A DNA stretch of 54,379 nt from assembly GCA_028292405.1 (NCBI GenBank), contig JAQGMJ010000027.1:1-54379 (forward strand), given 5' to 3'. Source of the stretch: Betaproteobacteria bacterium (GTDB lineage Bacteria; Pseudomonadota; Gammaproteobacteria; Burkholderiales; JAEUOS01). Shown one piece after another: positions 17,774 to 26,220 of the stretch. Positions within the stretch are counted from its first letter, which is position 1, and the number at the start of each line of letters is the position of its first letter. Both the position numbers and the translations under genes were made by a program. The notes under the pieces were generated by a model. The model ran no database searches, was not told where the DNA came from, and was given only the letters and a program-made list of their open reading frames with translations.

Positions 17774-18549
17774 AATCGCCCTTTGCCAAGAAGGTCACCG
17801 CGCAGGCGGATCGCCACCTGATCAACGAAGTCGCCAAGCGACTGGACGCGCCGGCGCGCCGCCAGTTCATGAAGTATTCGATGAGCCTGGGCTCGCTGGC
17901 CATGCTCACCGGCTGCGACACCAGCAGCGATGAAGCGCTCGACAAGATGCTGACCGGCATTTCGCGCTTCAACGACCGCGTGCAGTGGGCGATTTTCAAC
18001 CCCGATCGGCTGGCGCCGACCTATCCGGACAGCATGATCAAGGTGCCGTTTCCGTTCAACGCCTATTACGACGTCGACCAGGTGCGCGAGGTCGACGGGT
18101 CCACCTGGAAGCTGGAGGTCTCGGGCCTTGTCGCCGACAAGCGTTCCTGGACCCTGGCCGAACTGGCCGCGCTGCCGCAAATGGCGCAGACCACGCGGCA
18201 CATCTGCGTTGAAGGCTGGAGCGCGATCGGCCGCTGGGGCGGGGTGCCGTTCAGGACCTTCCTGGAAAAAATCGGCGCCGACAAGACGGCCAGGTACATC
18301 GGCTTCAAGTGCGCCGACGATTATTTCACCAGCATCGACATGCCGACCGCGCTGCATCCGCAGACCATCATGGCGCTAACCTTCGCCGACCATACCCTGC
18401 CGGCGGATTTCGGCTACCCGATGAAAATCCGCATGCCGACCAAGCTCGGCTACAAGAACCCGAAGCACGTGATGTCGATGTTCGTCACCAACACCAACCC
18501 CGGCGGCTATTGGGAAGACCAGGGCTACAACTGGTTCGGCGGCTCCTAG
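17770..18549 (+). CDS. Molybdopterin-dependent oxidoreductase (sulfite oxidase/MsrP-like), predicted Tat lipoprotein
   Basis: 259 aa. Oxidoreductase molybdopterin-binding domain with the presumed Mo-ligand Cys146 in RHICVEGWSAIGRWGGVPF. A twin-arginine motif (ARRQFMKYS, Arg30-31) is followed by a hydrophobic stretch ending in LTGC (Cys49), the layout of a Tat-exported lipoprotein. C-terminal MKIRMPTKLGYKNPKHVMSM is typical of the family. Paired with b561 upstream instead of MsrQ. The substrate is unknown; methionine sulfoxide or another S/N-oxide is an inference. Confidence 0.88.
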   Translation: MKSPFAKKVTAQADRHLINEVAKRLDAPARRQFMKYSMSLGSLAMLTGCDTSSDEALDKMLTGISRFNDRVQWAIFNPDRLAPTYPDSMIKVPFPFNAYYDVDQVREVDGSTWKLEVSGLVADKRSWTLAELAALPQMAQTTRHICVEGWSAIGRWGGVPFRTFLEKIGADKTARYIGFKCADDYFTSIDMPTALHPQTIMALTFADHTLPADFGYPMKIRMPTKLGYKNPKHVMSMFVTNTNPGGYWEDQGYNWFGGS

Positions 18550-18743
18550 CCGCTGTTGATGCAGGTCGGCTCCTGGCCGCGAAAAAGGCCGGTAAACAAG
18601 CCTCTTTTCCGGGGCTTGCGAATGCGCCGTTGCGAATAACCTTGATGTGGGAAGAAAAGCCGCCGTGTTTCAAACTGCGCGGCTCCCCACGGGAACCCTT
18701 TGGCCATTGGTCGGCCACCCGACCCCACATGAGGACTTCAAAC

Positions 18744-20789
18744 GTGAACAAGTTTTTTCAAATGCCGATTGGACGCCAGGTCTTCGTCGTGACGCTGGCG
18801 CTGTGCTCGCTGGTATTTGCCGTGCTGATCACGGTGGTGAGCGCGAAGATGGAAAAGACCGCCGGCGATGTGGCCGAGCATGACCTGAAAGCCCAGCTCA
18901 GGGTGGTCACCGACCTGATGGAGTACGCCTACCGCCAGGGCATCGCCCGCGCGGAGCGCAACTCCGACCAGTTCGTCAAATACCTTCCCGGCAAGGTCAC
19001 CATCGAAGACAAGCTGGTTGCCACCGGCCCGACTGAACTGCCGACGCTGAAAGTCGGCCGCGAAGTGGTGAACGGCAATACCCGTCTGCTCGACGAGTTC
19101 AAGGATCGCGCCGGCGTCGACGCGGCTTTCCTGATGCGCTACAAGGGCGAACTCTACCGGGTCGCCTCGCTGCTGAAGACGCCGGACGGCAAGCCGACCA
19201 TGGGCACCATCATTCCCAAGGGCGACGCGCAGGAGAAGGCCTATGCCAGCGGCGTTCCCACCAGCACCATGGTCGAGCGCGATGGCCGCTATTACTCCTC
19301 GCACCTGGTGCCGGTGAAGGATGAAAAGGGCAACATGATCGCCGCCATTACCATCCGCGCCGAATTGACCAAGGATATGGCCGACTTCAAGAAGATTCTC
19401 TCCGGCGTGAAGATCGGCAATACCGGCTACCTCTACGCCTTCCGCCCGAAGAACGACGACGACGCCGGCGTGTTCACGGTACATCCCAAGTTCGAAGGCA
19501 AGACCATCAAGCAAGCGTTCGGCCCCACCCCGGTCTACGCCGCCATCAAGGAAATCGCCAAATCGAAAAACGGCGTGCTGCATTTCGACATGCCCGATGC
19601 CGCCGACGGCGGCAAGCTGAAGGACCGCCTCTCTGTCTTCATGGAAATCCCCTCCTGGGGCTGGGTGGTCGGCGGCGGCGCCTTCATGAGTGAATTCCTC
19701 GAGGAATCCACTGCGCTGCGCAATCAGCTGGTGATCCAGGCATCGATCGCGGCGCTGCTGCTGATCGGCCTGATCTATGGCCTGCTGATGTTGAGTCTGC
19801 GGCGCCTGAATCCGGTGATGCTAGCGATGCAGCGCCAGGGCGAGGGCGACCTGACGGCGCGCGTCGAGGGCCTGTCGGAAAAATCCAGGAACGAGTTCGA
19901 CGTGCTGGGCCGCTGCTTCAACCAAAGCGGCGCCGGCGTGCAGGCGCTGATGGCCAATGTGGCCGGCGCGGTCAAGCGTATCGGCGGCTCCTCCGACGAG
20001 CTGGACCGTGCGGCCGGTGAAATCGCCCGCTCCACCAGCCAGCAAAGCGAGGCCGCCGCCTCGATGGCCGCTTCGGTCGAAGAGCTCACCGTCAGCATCA
20101 CCCACGTTGCCGACAGCGCCGGCGAAGCCTCGGCCTCGACGCTCGCGGCCAAGCAGGCCTCGGATGAAGGCAGCAAGGTGATCGGCCATTCGATCGGCGA
20201 AATGCGCCGCATCGCCGAAGGTATCAACGGCTCGGCGCAGCAGATCAACCAATTGGGCGAACGCTCGCGCGAAATCTCCGGCATCATCAAGGTGATCGGC
20301 GAAATCGCCGGCCAGACCAACCTGCTGGCGCTCAACGCCGCCATCGAAGCGGCGCGCGCCGGCGAGCAGGGCCGCGGCTTCGCGGTGGTGGCCGACGAGG
20401 TGCGTAAGCTGTCCGAGCGCACCGGCGCCTCGGCGCAGGAAATCTCGAAGATGATCGGCACCATCCAGGCCGAGACCGAAAGTGCGGTCGCGCGCATGAA
20501 CACCGTCGCCCGCGAAATGACGGGCGGCGTCGAGCTGGTGCAAAACGTCGGCGTCTCGCTGGAAAAGATCGACGCCAGGACGCGCGACACCGCCACCCTG
20601 GCCGGGCAGATCGCCACCGCCGTCAATGAGCAGAAGGTGGCCAGCGAAGACATTGCGCGCCGCCTCGAATCGATCGCCCAGGCCGCCGAAGAGAATTCGG
20701 CGCTCACCGGCAACAACCGCGAAGTGGCGCTGAACCTGCGCCAATGCGCGAGCGAGCTGCAGGGGCAGATCGAGAAGTTCAAGATATAA
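18744..20789 (+). CDS. Methyl-accepting chemotaxis protein with periplasmic Cache-type sensor
   Basis: 681 aa. TM1 at about 13-33; large periplasmic sensor with Cache-like features (AEHDLKAQLRVV..., PSWGWVVGGGAFMSEF); TM2 at about 330-350. A poorly conserved HAMP segment is followed by a cytoplasmic signalling helix bundle with the hallmark NLLALNAAIEAARAGEQGRG. The GTG at 18744 was chosen because GAGGA sits 8 nt upstream; an in-frame ATG at 18729 has no RBS. There is no C-terminal CheR-binding pentapeptide. Confidence 0.93.
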   Translation: MNKFFQMPIGRQVFVVTLALCSLVFAVLITVVSAKMEKTAGDVAEHDLKAQLRVVTDLMEYAYRQGIARAERNSDQFVKYLPGKVTIEDKLVATGPTELPTLKVGREVVNGNTRLLDEFKDRAGVDAAFLMRYKGELYRVASLLKTPDGKPTMGTIIPKGDAQEKAYASGVPTSTMVERDGRYYSSHLVPVKDEKGNMIAAITIRAELTKDMADFKKILSGVKIGNTGYLYAFRPKNDDDAGVFTVHPKFEGKTIKQAFGPTPVYAAIKEIAKSKNGVLHFDMPDAADGGKLKDRLSVFMEIPSWGWVVGGGAFMSEFLEESTALRNQLVIQASIAALLLIGLIYGLLMLSLRRLNPVMLAMQRQGEGDLTARVEGLSEKSRNEFDVLGRCFNQSGAGVQALMANVAGAVKRIGGSSDELDRAAGEIARSTSQQSEAAASMAASVEELTVSITHVADSAGEASASTLAAKQASDEGSKVIGHSIGEMRRIAEGINGSAQQINQLGERSREISGIIKVIGEIAGQTNLLALNAAIEAARAGEQGRGFAVVADEVRKLSERTGASAQEISKMIGTIQAETESAVARMNTVAREMTGGVELVQNVGVSLEKIDARTRDTATLAGQIATAVNEQKVASEDIARRLESIAQAAEENSALTGNNREVALNLRQCASELQGQIEKFKI

Positions 20790-20792
20790 CGT

Positions 20793-20861
20793 CCAAAAGT
20801 ACAAACCTACTTTTGGCCGGCCTGACCAGACCGAAAATCACCGGCGGAGCCGGATGATTTT
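20793..20861. other. Two hairpins in the MCP/Rieske convergent gap
   Basis: CCAAAAGTA / TACTTTTGG (20793-20814) and GAAAATCA-CCGG / CCGG-TGATTTTC (20833-20861). Both lie directly after the chemoreceptor stop and ahead of a third T-tailed hairpin. They probably protect or delimit the 3' ends of the converging transcripts. Confidence 0.55.
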
Positions 20862-20880
20862 CGATACTGAAAGGCTACGA

Positions 20881-20914
20881 ACGCCAAGCACCCTTGCGGG
20901 TGCGTTGGCGTTTT
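20881..20914 (+). terminator. Rho-independent terminator after the chemoreceptor
   Basis: Stem ACGCCAA-GCACCC, loop TTGC, GGGTGC-(G)-TTGGCGT with a single bulge, followed by TTTT. It may act in both directions because the Rieske gene ends at 20927 on the other strand. Confidence 0.75.
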
Positions 20915-20926
20915 AAGGACGCATTG

Positions 20927-21997
20927 CTAAGCGGCTACGTCAACGAGCCGTAGTGCGGTATCACCATCCCGCTCCAGCTCGGCGCGCACCAGGTCCGCAT
21001 TGGGATCGTGCGCGAGAATGAGTTTCACCAAACGCTGGCGCAGCATCAGCCCGGCGCGGTCCATCGCCATCTGGGCTTCGGCGTGCGGGCTCAAGGGAAA
21101 GTCCGCCTCCATCGTTTCGAGCAGGCGCTTGTCTTCGGCCTGCACGCGGCGGTCGAAGGCGGCGACGTTTTCCGCCGGCGCGTCGGCCTCGCTGTCGTTG
21201 CGAAAGACGAACTGGATGCGCTGCACCTGGCTGTCCGAGATCGGCGTGGCGAAGCCGCAGATGGAATGGATCAGCCCGTTCGGGTAGGTGATGTGGATGT
21301 TGAAGGTGCCCGGCATCCAGGTGAGGATGCGCTGGCGCCGCACCGTCTCGCCGGCGGCGATGCCGAGATTCTTTTGCTGGTCGGGCGGATTGACCACGCC
21401 GAAGTTGCAGCGAAAGCCCAGCGTCTCGGGCTCGTCGATCATCTCCAGGCGCGTATATACGGGTTTCGTTTCCGTGCCGAAAGTGCCCCCATGCACATAG
21501 CTCACATGGGCAATGTCCAGCGCGTTCTCGATGATGCGGAACATGTTGACGTTCCACGGCTCGTCGAACTCGAACACCTGGCGAAATGCCGGGTCTGCGG
21601 CATGGTCGAGGTTCGGAATGCCCGCCAGCGGCTCGTCCAGGCAGACCCACGCGTAGCCGTAGCGCGCCTGCACGTTCACCTTGGTGGCGCAGCGCCGGTG
21701 GCCGGCGGTGCTTTGCCCTGGCTGCTGCGGAATCTCCACCACCTGGCCGGTGGGACCGAAGCGCCAGCCATGGTAGCCGCAGCGTAATGCACCATCGACG
21801 ACCTTGCTATCCACCGACAATGCCACGCCGCGGTGCGGGCATTTGTCGTGAAACGCCACCGGTGCCCCGGCCGCATCCAGCCACAACACCAGCTTCTGTC
21901 CCAGCAGGGTGAAGGGCAGTGGACCGTCTCGCAGAGACGAGAGGGCGATGGTCGGATACCAGAAGCGGCGAAACACCGGGTGTTGCATCACCAGCAT
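20927..21997 (-). CDS. Rieske non-heme iron oxygenase, alpha subunit
   Basis: 356 aa. Rieske [2Fe-2S] ligands Cys53-x-His55 and Cys73/His76 (CPHRG...CGYHGW). Mononuclear-iron site with Asp161, His164 and His169 (ALDIAHVSYVHGG). Start at 21997 (MLVMQHPVFRRFWYP) behind GGAG. It resembles ring-hydroxylating or O-demethylating oxygenases. No ferredoxin, reductase or beta subunit is adjacent, so electron supply must come from elsewhere. Substrate not predictable. Confidence 0.9.
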   Translation of the reverse strand: MLVMQHPVFRRFWYPTIALSSLRDGPLPFTLLGQKLVLWLDAAGAPVAFHDKCPHRGVALSVDSKVVDGALRCGYHGWRFGPTGQVVEIPQQPGQSTAGHRRCATKVNVQARYGYAWVCLDEPLAGIPNLDHAADPAFRQVFEFDEPWNVNMFRIIENALDIAHVSYVHGGTFGTETKPVYTRLEMIDEPETLGFRCNFGVVNPPDQQKNLGIAAGETVRRQRILTWMPGTFNIHITYPNGLIHSICGFATPISDSQVQRIQFVFRNDSEADAPAENVAAFDRRVQAEDKRLLETMEADFPLSPHAEAQMAMDRAGLMLRQRLVKLILAHDPNADLVRAELERDGDTALRLVDVAA

Positions 21998-22055
21998 GGC
22001 GGCTCTCCAGCGCGATATTGATGTCCCGGATGATGCAACTTCAGTGCCACGCCAA

Positions 22056-22086
22056 TAAAAAAGCCCCGGCAGAAACGCGGGGGCCA
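22056..22086 (-). terminator. Probable terminator after catalase
   Basis: On the minus strand a GC stem (GCCCC.../GGGGC with a 12-nt loop) runs into TTTTTT, 35-60 nt beyond the catalase stop. Confidence 0.5.
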
Positions 22087-22120
22087 AATGCAGTCCGGAG
22101 GCTGCTTCAGGGAGATGAAC

Positions 22121-23587
22121 TCAGGCGGCTTTTTTCAACTCGATGCCCAGGTGCCGCGCAATGCCCTCGCCATAGGCCGGGTCGCATTTGTAGAAATGGT
22201 TCAGGGCACGCTGGACGATATCGTCGGCCACGCCCGCCATCGAACCGGCAATGTTGGCCGCCAGCCGCTCCTTCTCGTCGGCCGGCAGCAGGCGGTACAG
22301 GTCGCCGGGCTGGGTGTAGTAGTCGTCGCCGATGCGATGGTCGTAGCGGTCCGCGTCGCCCTGGATGCGAAGCGGTGGCTCGCGGTAGGCCGGCGCCTGC
22401 TTCGGTGCGCTGCCCACGCTGTTCGGCTCGTAGTTCGGCTGACCGCAGCGATTGCCGTCGAAACGCATATGGCCGTCGCGCTGGTAATTGTTGGCCGGGC
22501 TGCGCGTCTTGTTCACCGGCAACTGCTGGTAGTTGGTGCCGATGCGGTACAGGTGCGCGTCGTGATACGCGAAGATGCGGCCCTGCAGCATCTTGTCCGG
22601 CGAGAACGACAGGCCGGGCACCACGTTGGCGGGCGAGAAGGCCGCCTGCTCGACGTCGGCGAAATAGTTATCCGGGTTGCGGTTCAGTTCCATCACGCCG
22701 ACTTCGATCAGCGGGTAATCCTTGTGCGGCCACACCTTGGTCAGGTCGAAGGCATTGATGCGGTAGTTGTCGGCATCCAGCTCCGGCATGATCTGCACGC
22801 ACACGCGCCACTTCGGGAAGTCGCCCTTCTCGATCGCGCTGAACAGGTCGCGCTGCGCATAGTCCGGGTCCTCGCCCGCCAGGCGCCCGGCGTCCTGCGG
22901 CAGCAGGTTCTTCACGCCCTGCATGGTCTTGAAGTGCCACTTCACCCAGAAGCGCTCGCCCCTGGTATTGAGCATGCTGAAGGTGTGGCTGCCGAAGCCG
23001 TGCATGTGGCGATAGCCGTCGGGCGTACCGCGGTCCGAGAACAGGGTGGTGACCTGGTGCAGCGCCTCGGGCGAGAGCGACCAGAAATCCCACTTCATCG
23101 TGTTGGACTTGAGGTTGGTCTCGGGGTCGCGCTTTTGCGTGTGGATGAAGTCGGGGAACTTGCTCGGGTCCTTGATGAAGAACACCGGGGTATTGTTGCC
23201 GGCCAGGTCCCAGATGCCTTCTTCGGTATAGAACTTCACCGCGAAGCCGCGCGGGTCACACTCGGTATCGGCCGAGCCCTTCTCGCCGCCGACTGTGGAA
23301 AAGCGCACGAACACCTCGGTCTGCTTGCCGGTCGTCTCGAACAGCCGCGCCTGCGTGTACTGCGTGATGTCGCGGGTCACCGTGAAGGTGCCGTAGGCGC
23401 CGGAGCCCTTCGCGTGCACCACGCGCTCGGGCACGCGTTCGCGGTTGAAGTGCTGCAGCTTCTCAAGCAGGTGATGGTCCTGCAGCAGCACCGGGCCGCG
23501 CGGGCCGGCAGTGATCGAATTCTGGTTGTCCGGCACCGGCACGCCGGAGGCGGTGGTGAGGATAGTGGTCTCGCTTGATTGGCTCAT
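22121..23587 (-). CDS. katA: Monofunctional heme catalase (small-subunit, clade 3 type)
   Basis: 488 aa. Converts H2O2 to water and oxygen. Catalytic His58 ([12 protein letters not shown]) and Asn131 ([11 protein letters not shown]), and the proximal heme Tyr in [15 protein letters not shown] near residue 341. Length and motifs fit clade 3 (NADPH-binding) catalases. Start at 23587 ([16 protein letters not shown]) with AGGAGAG upstream. A 30-codon ORF ends 26 nt upstream and is probably on the same transcript. Confidence 0.96.
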   Translation of the reverse strand: MSQSSETTILTTASGVPVPDNQNSITAGPRGPVLLQDHHLLEKLQHFNRERVPERVVHAKGSGAYGTFTVTRDITQYTQARLFETTGKQTEVFVRFSTVGGEKGSADTECDPRGFAVKFYTEEGIWDLAGNNTPVFFIKDPSKFPDFIHTQKRDPETNLKSNTMKWDFWSLSPEALHQVTTLFSDRGTPDGYRHMHGFGSHTFSMLNTRGERFWVKWHFKTMQGVKNLLPQDAGRLAGEDPDYAQRDLFSAIEKGDFPKWRVCVQIMPELDADNYRINAFDLTKVWPHKDYPLIEVGVMELNRNPDNYFADVEQAAFSPANVVPGLSFSPDKMLQGRIFAYHDAHLYRIGTNYQQLPVNKTRSPANNYQRDGHMRFDGNRCGQPNYEPNSVGSAPKQAPAYREPPLRIQGDADRYDHRIGDDYYTQPGDLYRLLPADEKERLAANIAGSMAGVADDIVQRALNHFYKCDPAYGEGIARHLGIELKKAA

Positions 23588-23613
23588 CGGTTCTCTCCTG
23601 AGCTGACTGCGGC

Positions 23614-23706
23614 TTAGACGGCCTGGGCGCAGGCGGCAAGCAGTTCGGTAAGGACGGCGGCGCCGGCCACCAGGGTCAGGCTTGCGGCGATGGCGGGTTT
23701 GAGCAT
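23614..23706 (-). CDS. 30-residue hydrophobic leader-like peptide upstream of catalase
   Basis: Short [15 protein letters not shown]...LLAACAQAV, preceded by AAAGAGA 6 nt before the ATG and ending 26 nt before the catalase start. The composition is a single hydrophobic helix resembling a signal peptide or small membrane protein. The frame is open for 64 more codons upstream, but that part runs through AT-rich regulatory DNA. It may be a real small protein or a translated leader; not recognised. Confidence 0.45.
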   Translation of the reverse strand: MLKPAIAASLTLVAGAAVLTELLAACAQAV

Positions 23707-24062
23707 GGTGTTCTCTTTTTCGATACAGGCGCGGATTGCGCATGAATCCAAGCTTAGGCGCGATTGATAGCCATTACCAATTGAAATTTCATAATCCATT
23801 GATATGGATAATTTATCGCCGCTCGAACATGGATAGCCGGCGGTCTTTGCGCTCAGGGCCGCGCCAGCCGCCAAGTCCAGGATTATTCGCGTAGGCACCG
23901 CCGGGAATAGGCCCTAGGGGCAGATCGGCCGTACCGTCGCCCGCGTGGGTGCGGCACAATGGCACAATGCCGGCGGATTGCCGTCAATCCCGCAATCCCC
24001 AATCCCGGCCGCAATCGCCGACTCCAGGCGCCACGTGGGAATCCAGGCGGAAAATCAGATAG
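23707..24062. other. 356-nt divergent regulatory region (catalase unit / response regulator)
   Basis: Holds an AT-rich core (about 23755-23820) with a perfect palindrome ATCCAT-TGAT-ATGGAT (23794-23809). Reading toward catalase there is ATTG-N7-CTAT (23781-23767, minus), a LysR-type T-N11-A motif compatible with one half of an OxyR site. No gene is visible in 23821-24062. Confidence 0.5.
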
Positions 24063-24725
24063 ATGCGAGTCCTGCTGGTAGAAGATGACGCCATGGTGGG
24101 CGAAAGCGTGCGCAAGGGCCTGCGCCAGGAAGGCTTTGCCGTCGACTGGGTCGAAGACGGCGCCGCCGCCGAACTGGCCCTGGCCACCGGCGTCTACGAC
24201 CTGATGCTGCTCGACCTCGGGCTGCCGAAAAAGGCCGGCATGGAGGTATTGGCCTCCCTGCGGCAGAAAAAATCCGCCGTGCCGGTGATCCTGATCACCG
24301 CGCGCGACGCCGTCGCCGACCGCGTCAAAGGCCTGGACGCCGGCGCCGACGACTACCTGGTCAAGCCTTTCGACCTCGACGAGCTGGCCGCGCGGGTGCG
24401 CGCCCTGGTGCGGCGCCGCGCCGGCAATGCCGAAAGCGTGCAGCGCCATGGCGCCCTGAGCCTGAACCCGGCGACCCATGAGGCGACTTTCGACGGTCGC
24501 GCGCTGACCCTCTCCGGCCGCGAATTCGCGCTGTTGCAGGCACTGACCGAGCGCCCCGGCGCCGTGCTGTCGCGTACGCAACTGGAAGAAAAGCTCTACG
24601 GCTGGTCCGAGGAGGTCGGCAGCAACACGGTCGAGGTCTATATCCACGCCCTGCGCAAAAAGCTCGGCACCGATTTCATCAAGACCGTGCGCGGGGTCGG
24701 CTACACCGTGCCCAAACAGGCATGA
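24063..24725 (+). CDS. OmpR/QseB-PmrA-type response regulator
   Basis: 220 aa. Receiver domain with acidic pocket Asp8/Asp9, phospho-acceptor Asp51 (DLMLLDLGLP) and Lys101 (LVKPFDLDELAARVRAL). The C-terminal winged helix ends in VEVYIHALRKKLG...IKTVRGVGYTVPK. The sequence resembles the QseB/PmrA subgroup. The histidine kinase gene follows after 34 nt. A likely target site, a PmrA-like direct repeat, precedes the HtrA gene downstream. Confidence 0.94.
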   Translation: MRVLLVEDDAMVGESVRKGLRQEGFAVDWVEDGAAAELALATGVYDLMLLDLGLPKKAGMEVLASLRQKKSAVPVILITARDAVADRVKGLDAGADDYLVKPFDLDELAARVRALVRRRAGNAESVQRHGALSLNPATHEATFDGRALTLSGREFALLQALTERPGAVLSRTQLEEKLYGWSEEVGSNTVEVYIHALRKKLGTDFIKTVRGVGYTVPKQA

Positions 24726-24759
24726 ACCGCGGGCCAACAAGGCGGTCCTACTCCCGGCA

Positions 24760-26100
24760 ATGAATTCGATCCGCCGCCACCTGCTGATCCTGCTTCTGGC
24801 GACCCTGACCCTGGGCGTGCTGGTGGCTTCGGCCGCCGTCTACGTGCTGGCGCGCCAGGAAGCCAACGACCTGTTTGACTATCACCTGGAGCAGGTCGCG
24901 CGTTCCCTCCCGGGCCGCTCCTTCTCCGCCATCGACCCTGAAGTGCAGAGCATCGAGCAAAGCGACGACGGCAGCGTGGTGATCCAGATCTGGGACCGCG
25001 CCGGCGTGCAACTGTATTTCTCGCGTCCCTCCTCGCGCCTGCCGGAGCGCGCCGAGCTGGGTTTTTCCACCGTGCAGACGACGAACGGCGCCTGGCGCGT
25101 CTACAGCTCGCTGGTCGGCGCCAACGTGGTGCAGGTGGCGCAGCCGATGCAGGCGCGCCGCCAGCTGGCGCAGGACATCGCCTTCCGCACCGTCACGCCC
25201 CTGCTGTTGCTGCTGCCGGTGCTCGGGGTGGCGATCCTGTTCATCGTCGGCCGCGGCTTGCGGCCGTTGCGGCGCATCGCCGCCGAGGTCGATGCGCGCA
25301 GCGCTTCCGCGCTTGACCCGGTGAAGGAAGCCTCGGTACCCGAAGAGGTGCAGCCGCTGGTGCAGGCCCTGAACAGCCTGCTGGGGCGATTGGACCGCGC
25401 ATTGGCGGCGCAGCGCGCTTTCCTGGCCGACGCGGCCCACGAACTGCGCACCCCGCTGACCGCGATCAAGCTCCAGACCGACCTGCTGGCCCGCGCACAG
25501 AACGAGGACGAACGCGCCGAAGCCCTGCACAAACTGAAAGCCGGGGTCGAGCGCGGCAGCCACCTGGTGCAGCAGTTGCTCACCCTGGCGCGCCAGGAAC
25601 CGGCCGCCGCCGAACGCCGCTTCACCCGTATAGACCTGCCCGAGCTGGCGCGTGCGGTGATCGCCGAGCGCACCGCACTCGCCCTGGAGCGGCGCATCGA
25701 CCTGGGCCTGGCGCGCGCCGAAGCCTGCGTAGTGGCGGGCGACCTCGAAGCCCTGCAAGCCCTGGTAGGCAACCTGGTGGACAACGCGCTGCGCTATACC
25801 CCGCCCGGCGGCAAGGTCGATGTCGAGGTCTATGCTGTCGAGGGAGCGCCGATGCTGACTGTCAGCGACACCGGGCCCGGCATCGCCCCGCAGGAGCGCG
25901 AGCGGGTGTTTGACCGTTTTTATCGCGTTCCCGGCGCCAGTGCCCCCGGCACCGGCCTGGGGCTGGCGATCGTCAAGAATATCGCCGAAATCCACGGCGC
26001 CCGGGTGGAACTGCAGGATGCCCCCGGCGGCGGCCTGCGCGTGGTCGCCATTTTCCCCGAACCCACCGCGCGAACAGCGGAAACATCTGCTTACAAATAG
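24760..26100 (+). CDS. Sensor histidine kinase (QseC/PmrB-like)
   Basis: 446 aa. TM1 at about 8-30; periplasmic domain of about 110 residues; TM2 at about 146-164; a HAMP-like linker. HisKA has phospho-acceptor His227 in DAAHELRTPLTAIK. The ATPase domain has an N box (NLVDNALRYTPPGG), DTGPGIAP and GTGLGLAIVKN. Cognate partner of the regulator at 24063. The sensed signal is not evident, but the neighbouring periplasmic protease suggests envelope stress. Confidence 0.94.
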   Translation: MNSIRRHLLILLLATLTLGVLVASAAVYVLARQEANDLFDYHLEQVARSLPGRSFSAIDPEVQSIEQSDDGSVVIQIWDRAGVQLYFSRPSSRLPERAELGFSTVQTTNGAWRVYSSLVGANVVQVAQPMQARRQLAQDIAFRTVTPLLLLLPVLGVAILFIVGRGLRPLRRIAAEVDARSASALDPVKEASVPEEVQPLVQALNSLLGRLDRALAAQRAFLADAAHELRTPLTAIKLQTDLLARAQNEDERAEALHKLKAGVERGSHLVQQLLTLARQEPAAAERRFTRIDLPELARAVIAERTALALERRIDLGLARAEACVVAGDLEALQALVGNLVDNALRYTPPGGKVDVEVYAVEGAPMLTVSDTGPGIAPQERERVFDRFYRVPGASAPGTGLGLAIVKNIAEIHGARVELQDAPGGGLRVVAIFPEPTARTAETSAYK

Positions 26101-26141
26101 AGCTAACGGGAACGCCGATTGCGGCAAAACAAGGCCTGGCT

Positions 26142-26158
26142 TTTAAGGTGGGCTTAAG
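26142..26158 (+). promoter_or_regulatory. PmrA/QseB-like direct-repeat box upstream of the HtrA gene
   Basis: TTTAAG-GTGGG-CTTAAG matches the published PmrA consensus (C/T)TTAA(G/T)-N5-(C/T)TTAA(G/T) at every defined position. It lies 42 nt after the kinase stop and 62 nt before the protease start, so the adjacent regulator is the natural candidate to bind it. Confidence 0.55.
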
Positions 26159-26220
26159 ACAGCGCCACTAGCATGTTCTCCATCGGGTCGAAAGCCCCAA
26201 AGAAAAGCCAGGAGAACAAT

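Noticed and set aside
18550..18743. Riboswitch upstream of the chemoreceptor (hairpins CAAGCCTC/GGGGCTTG)
   Set aside because: The hairpin is present, but I could not match the region to any known riboswitch core such as the c-di-GMP class.
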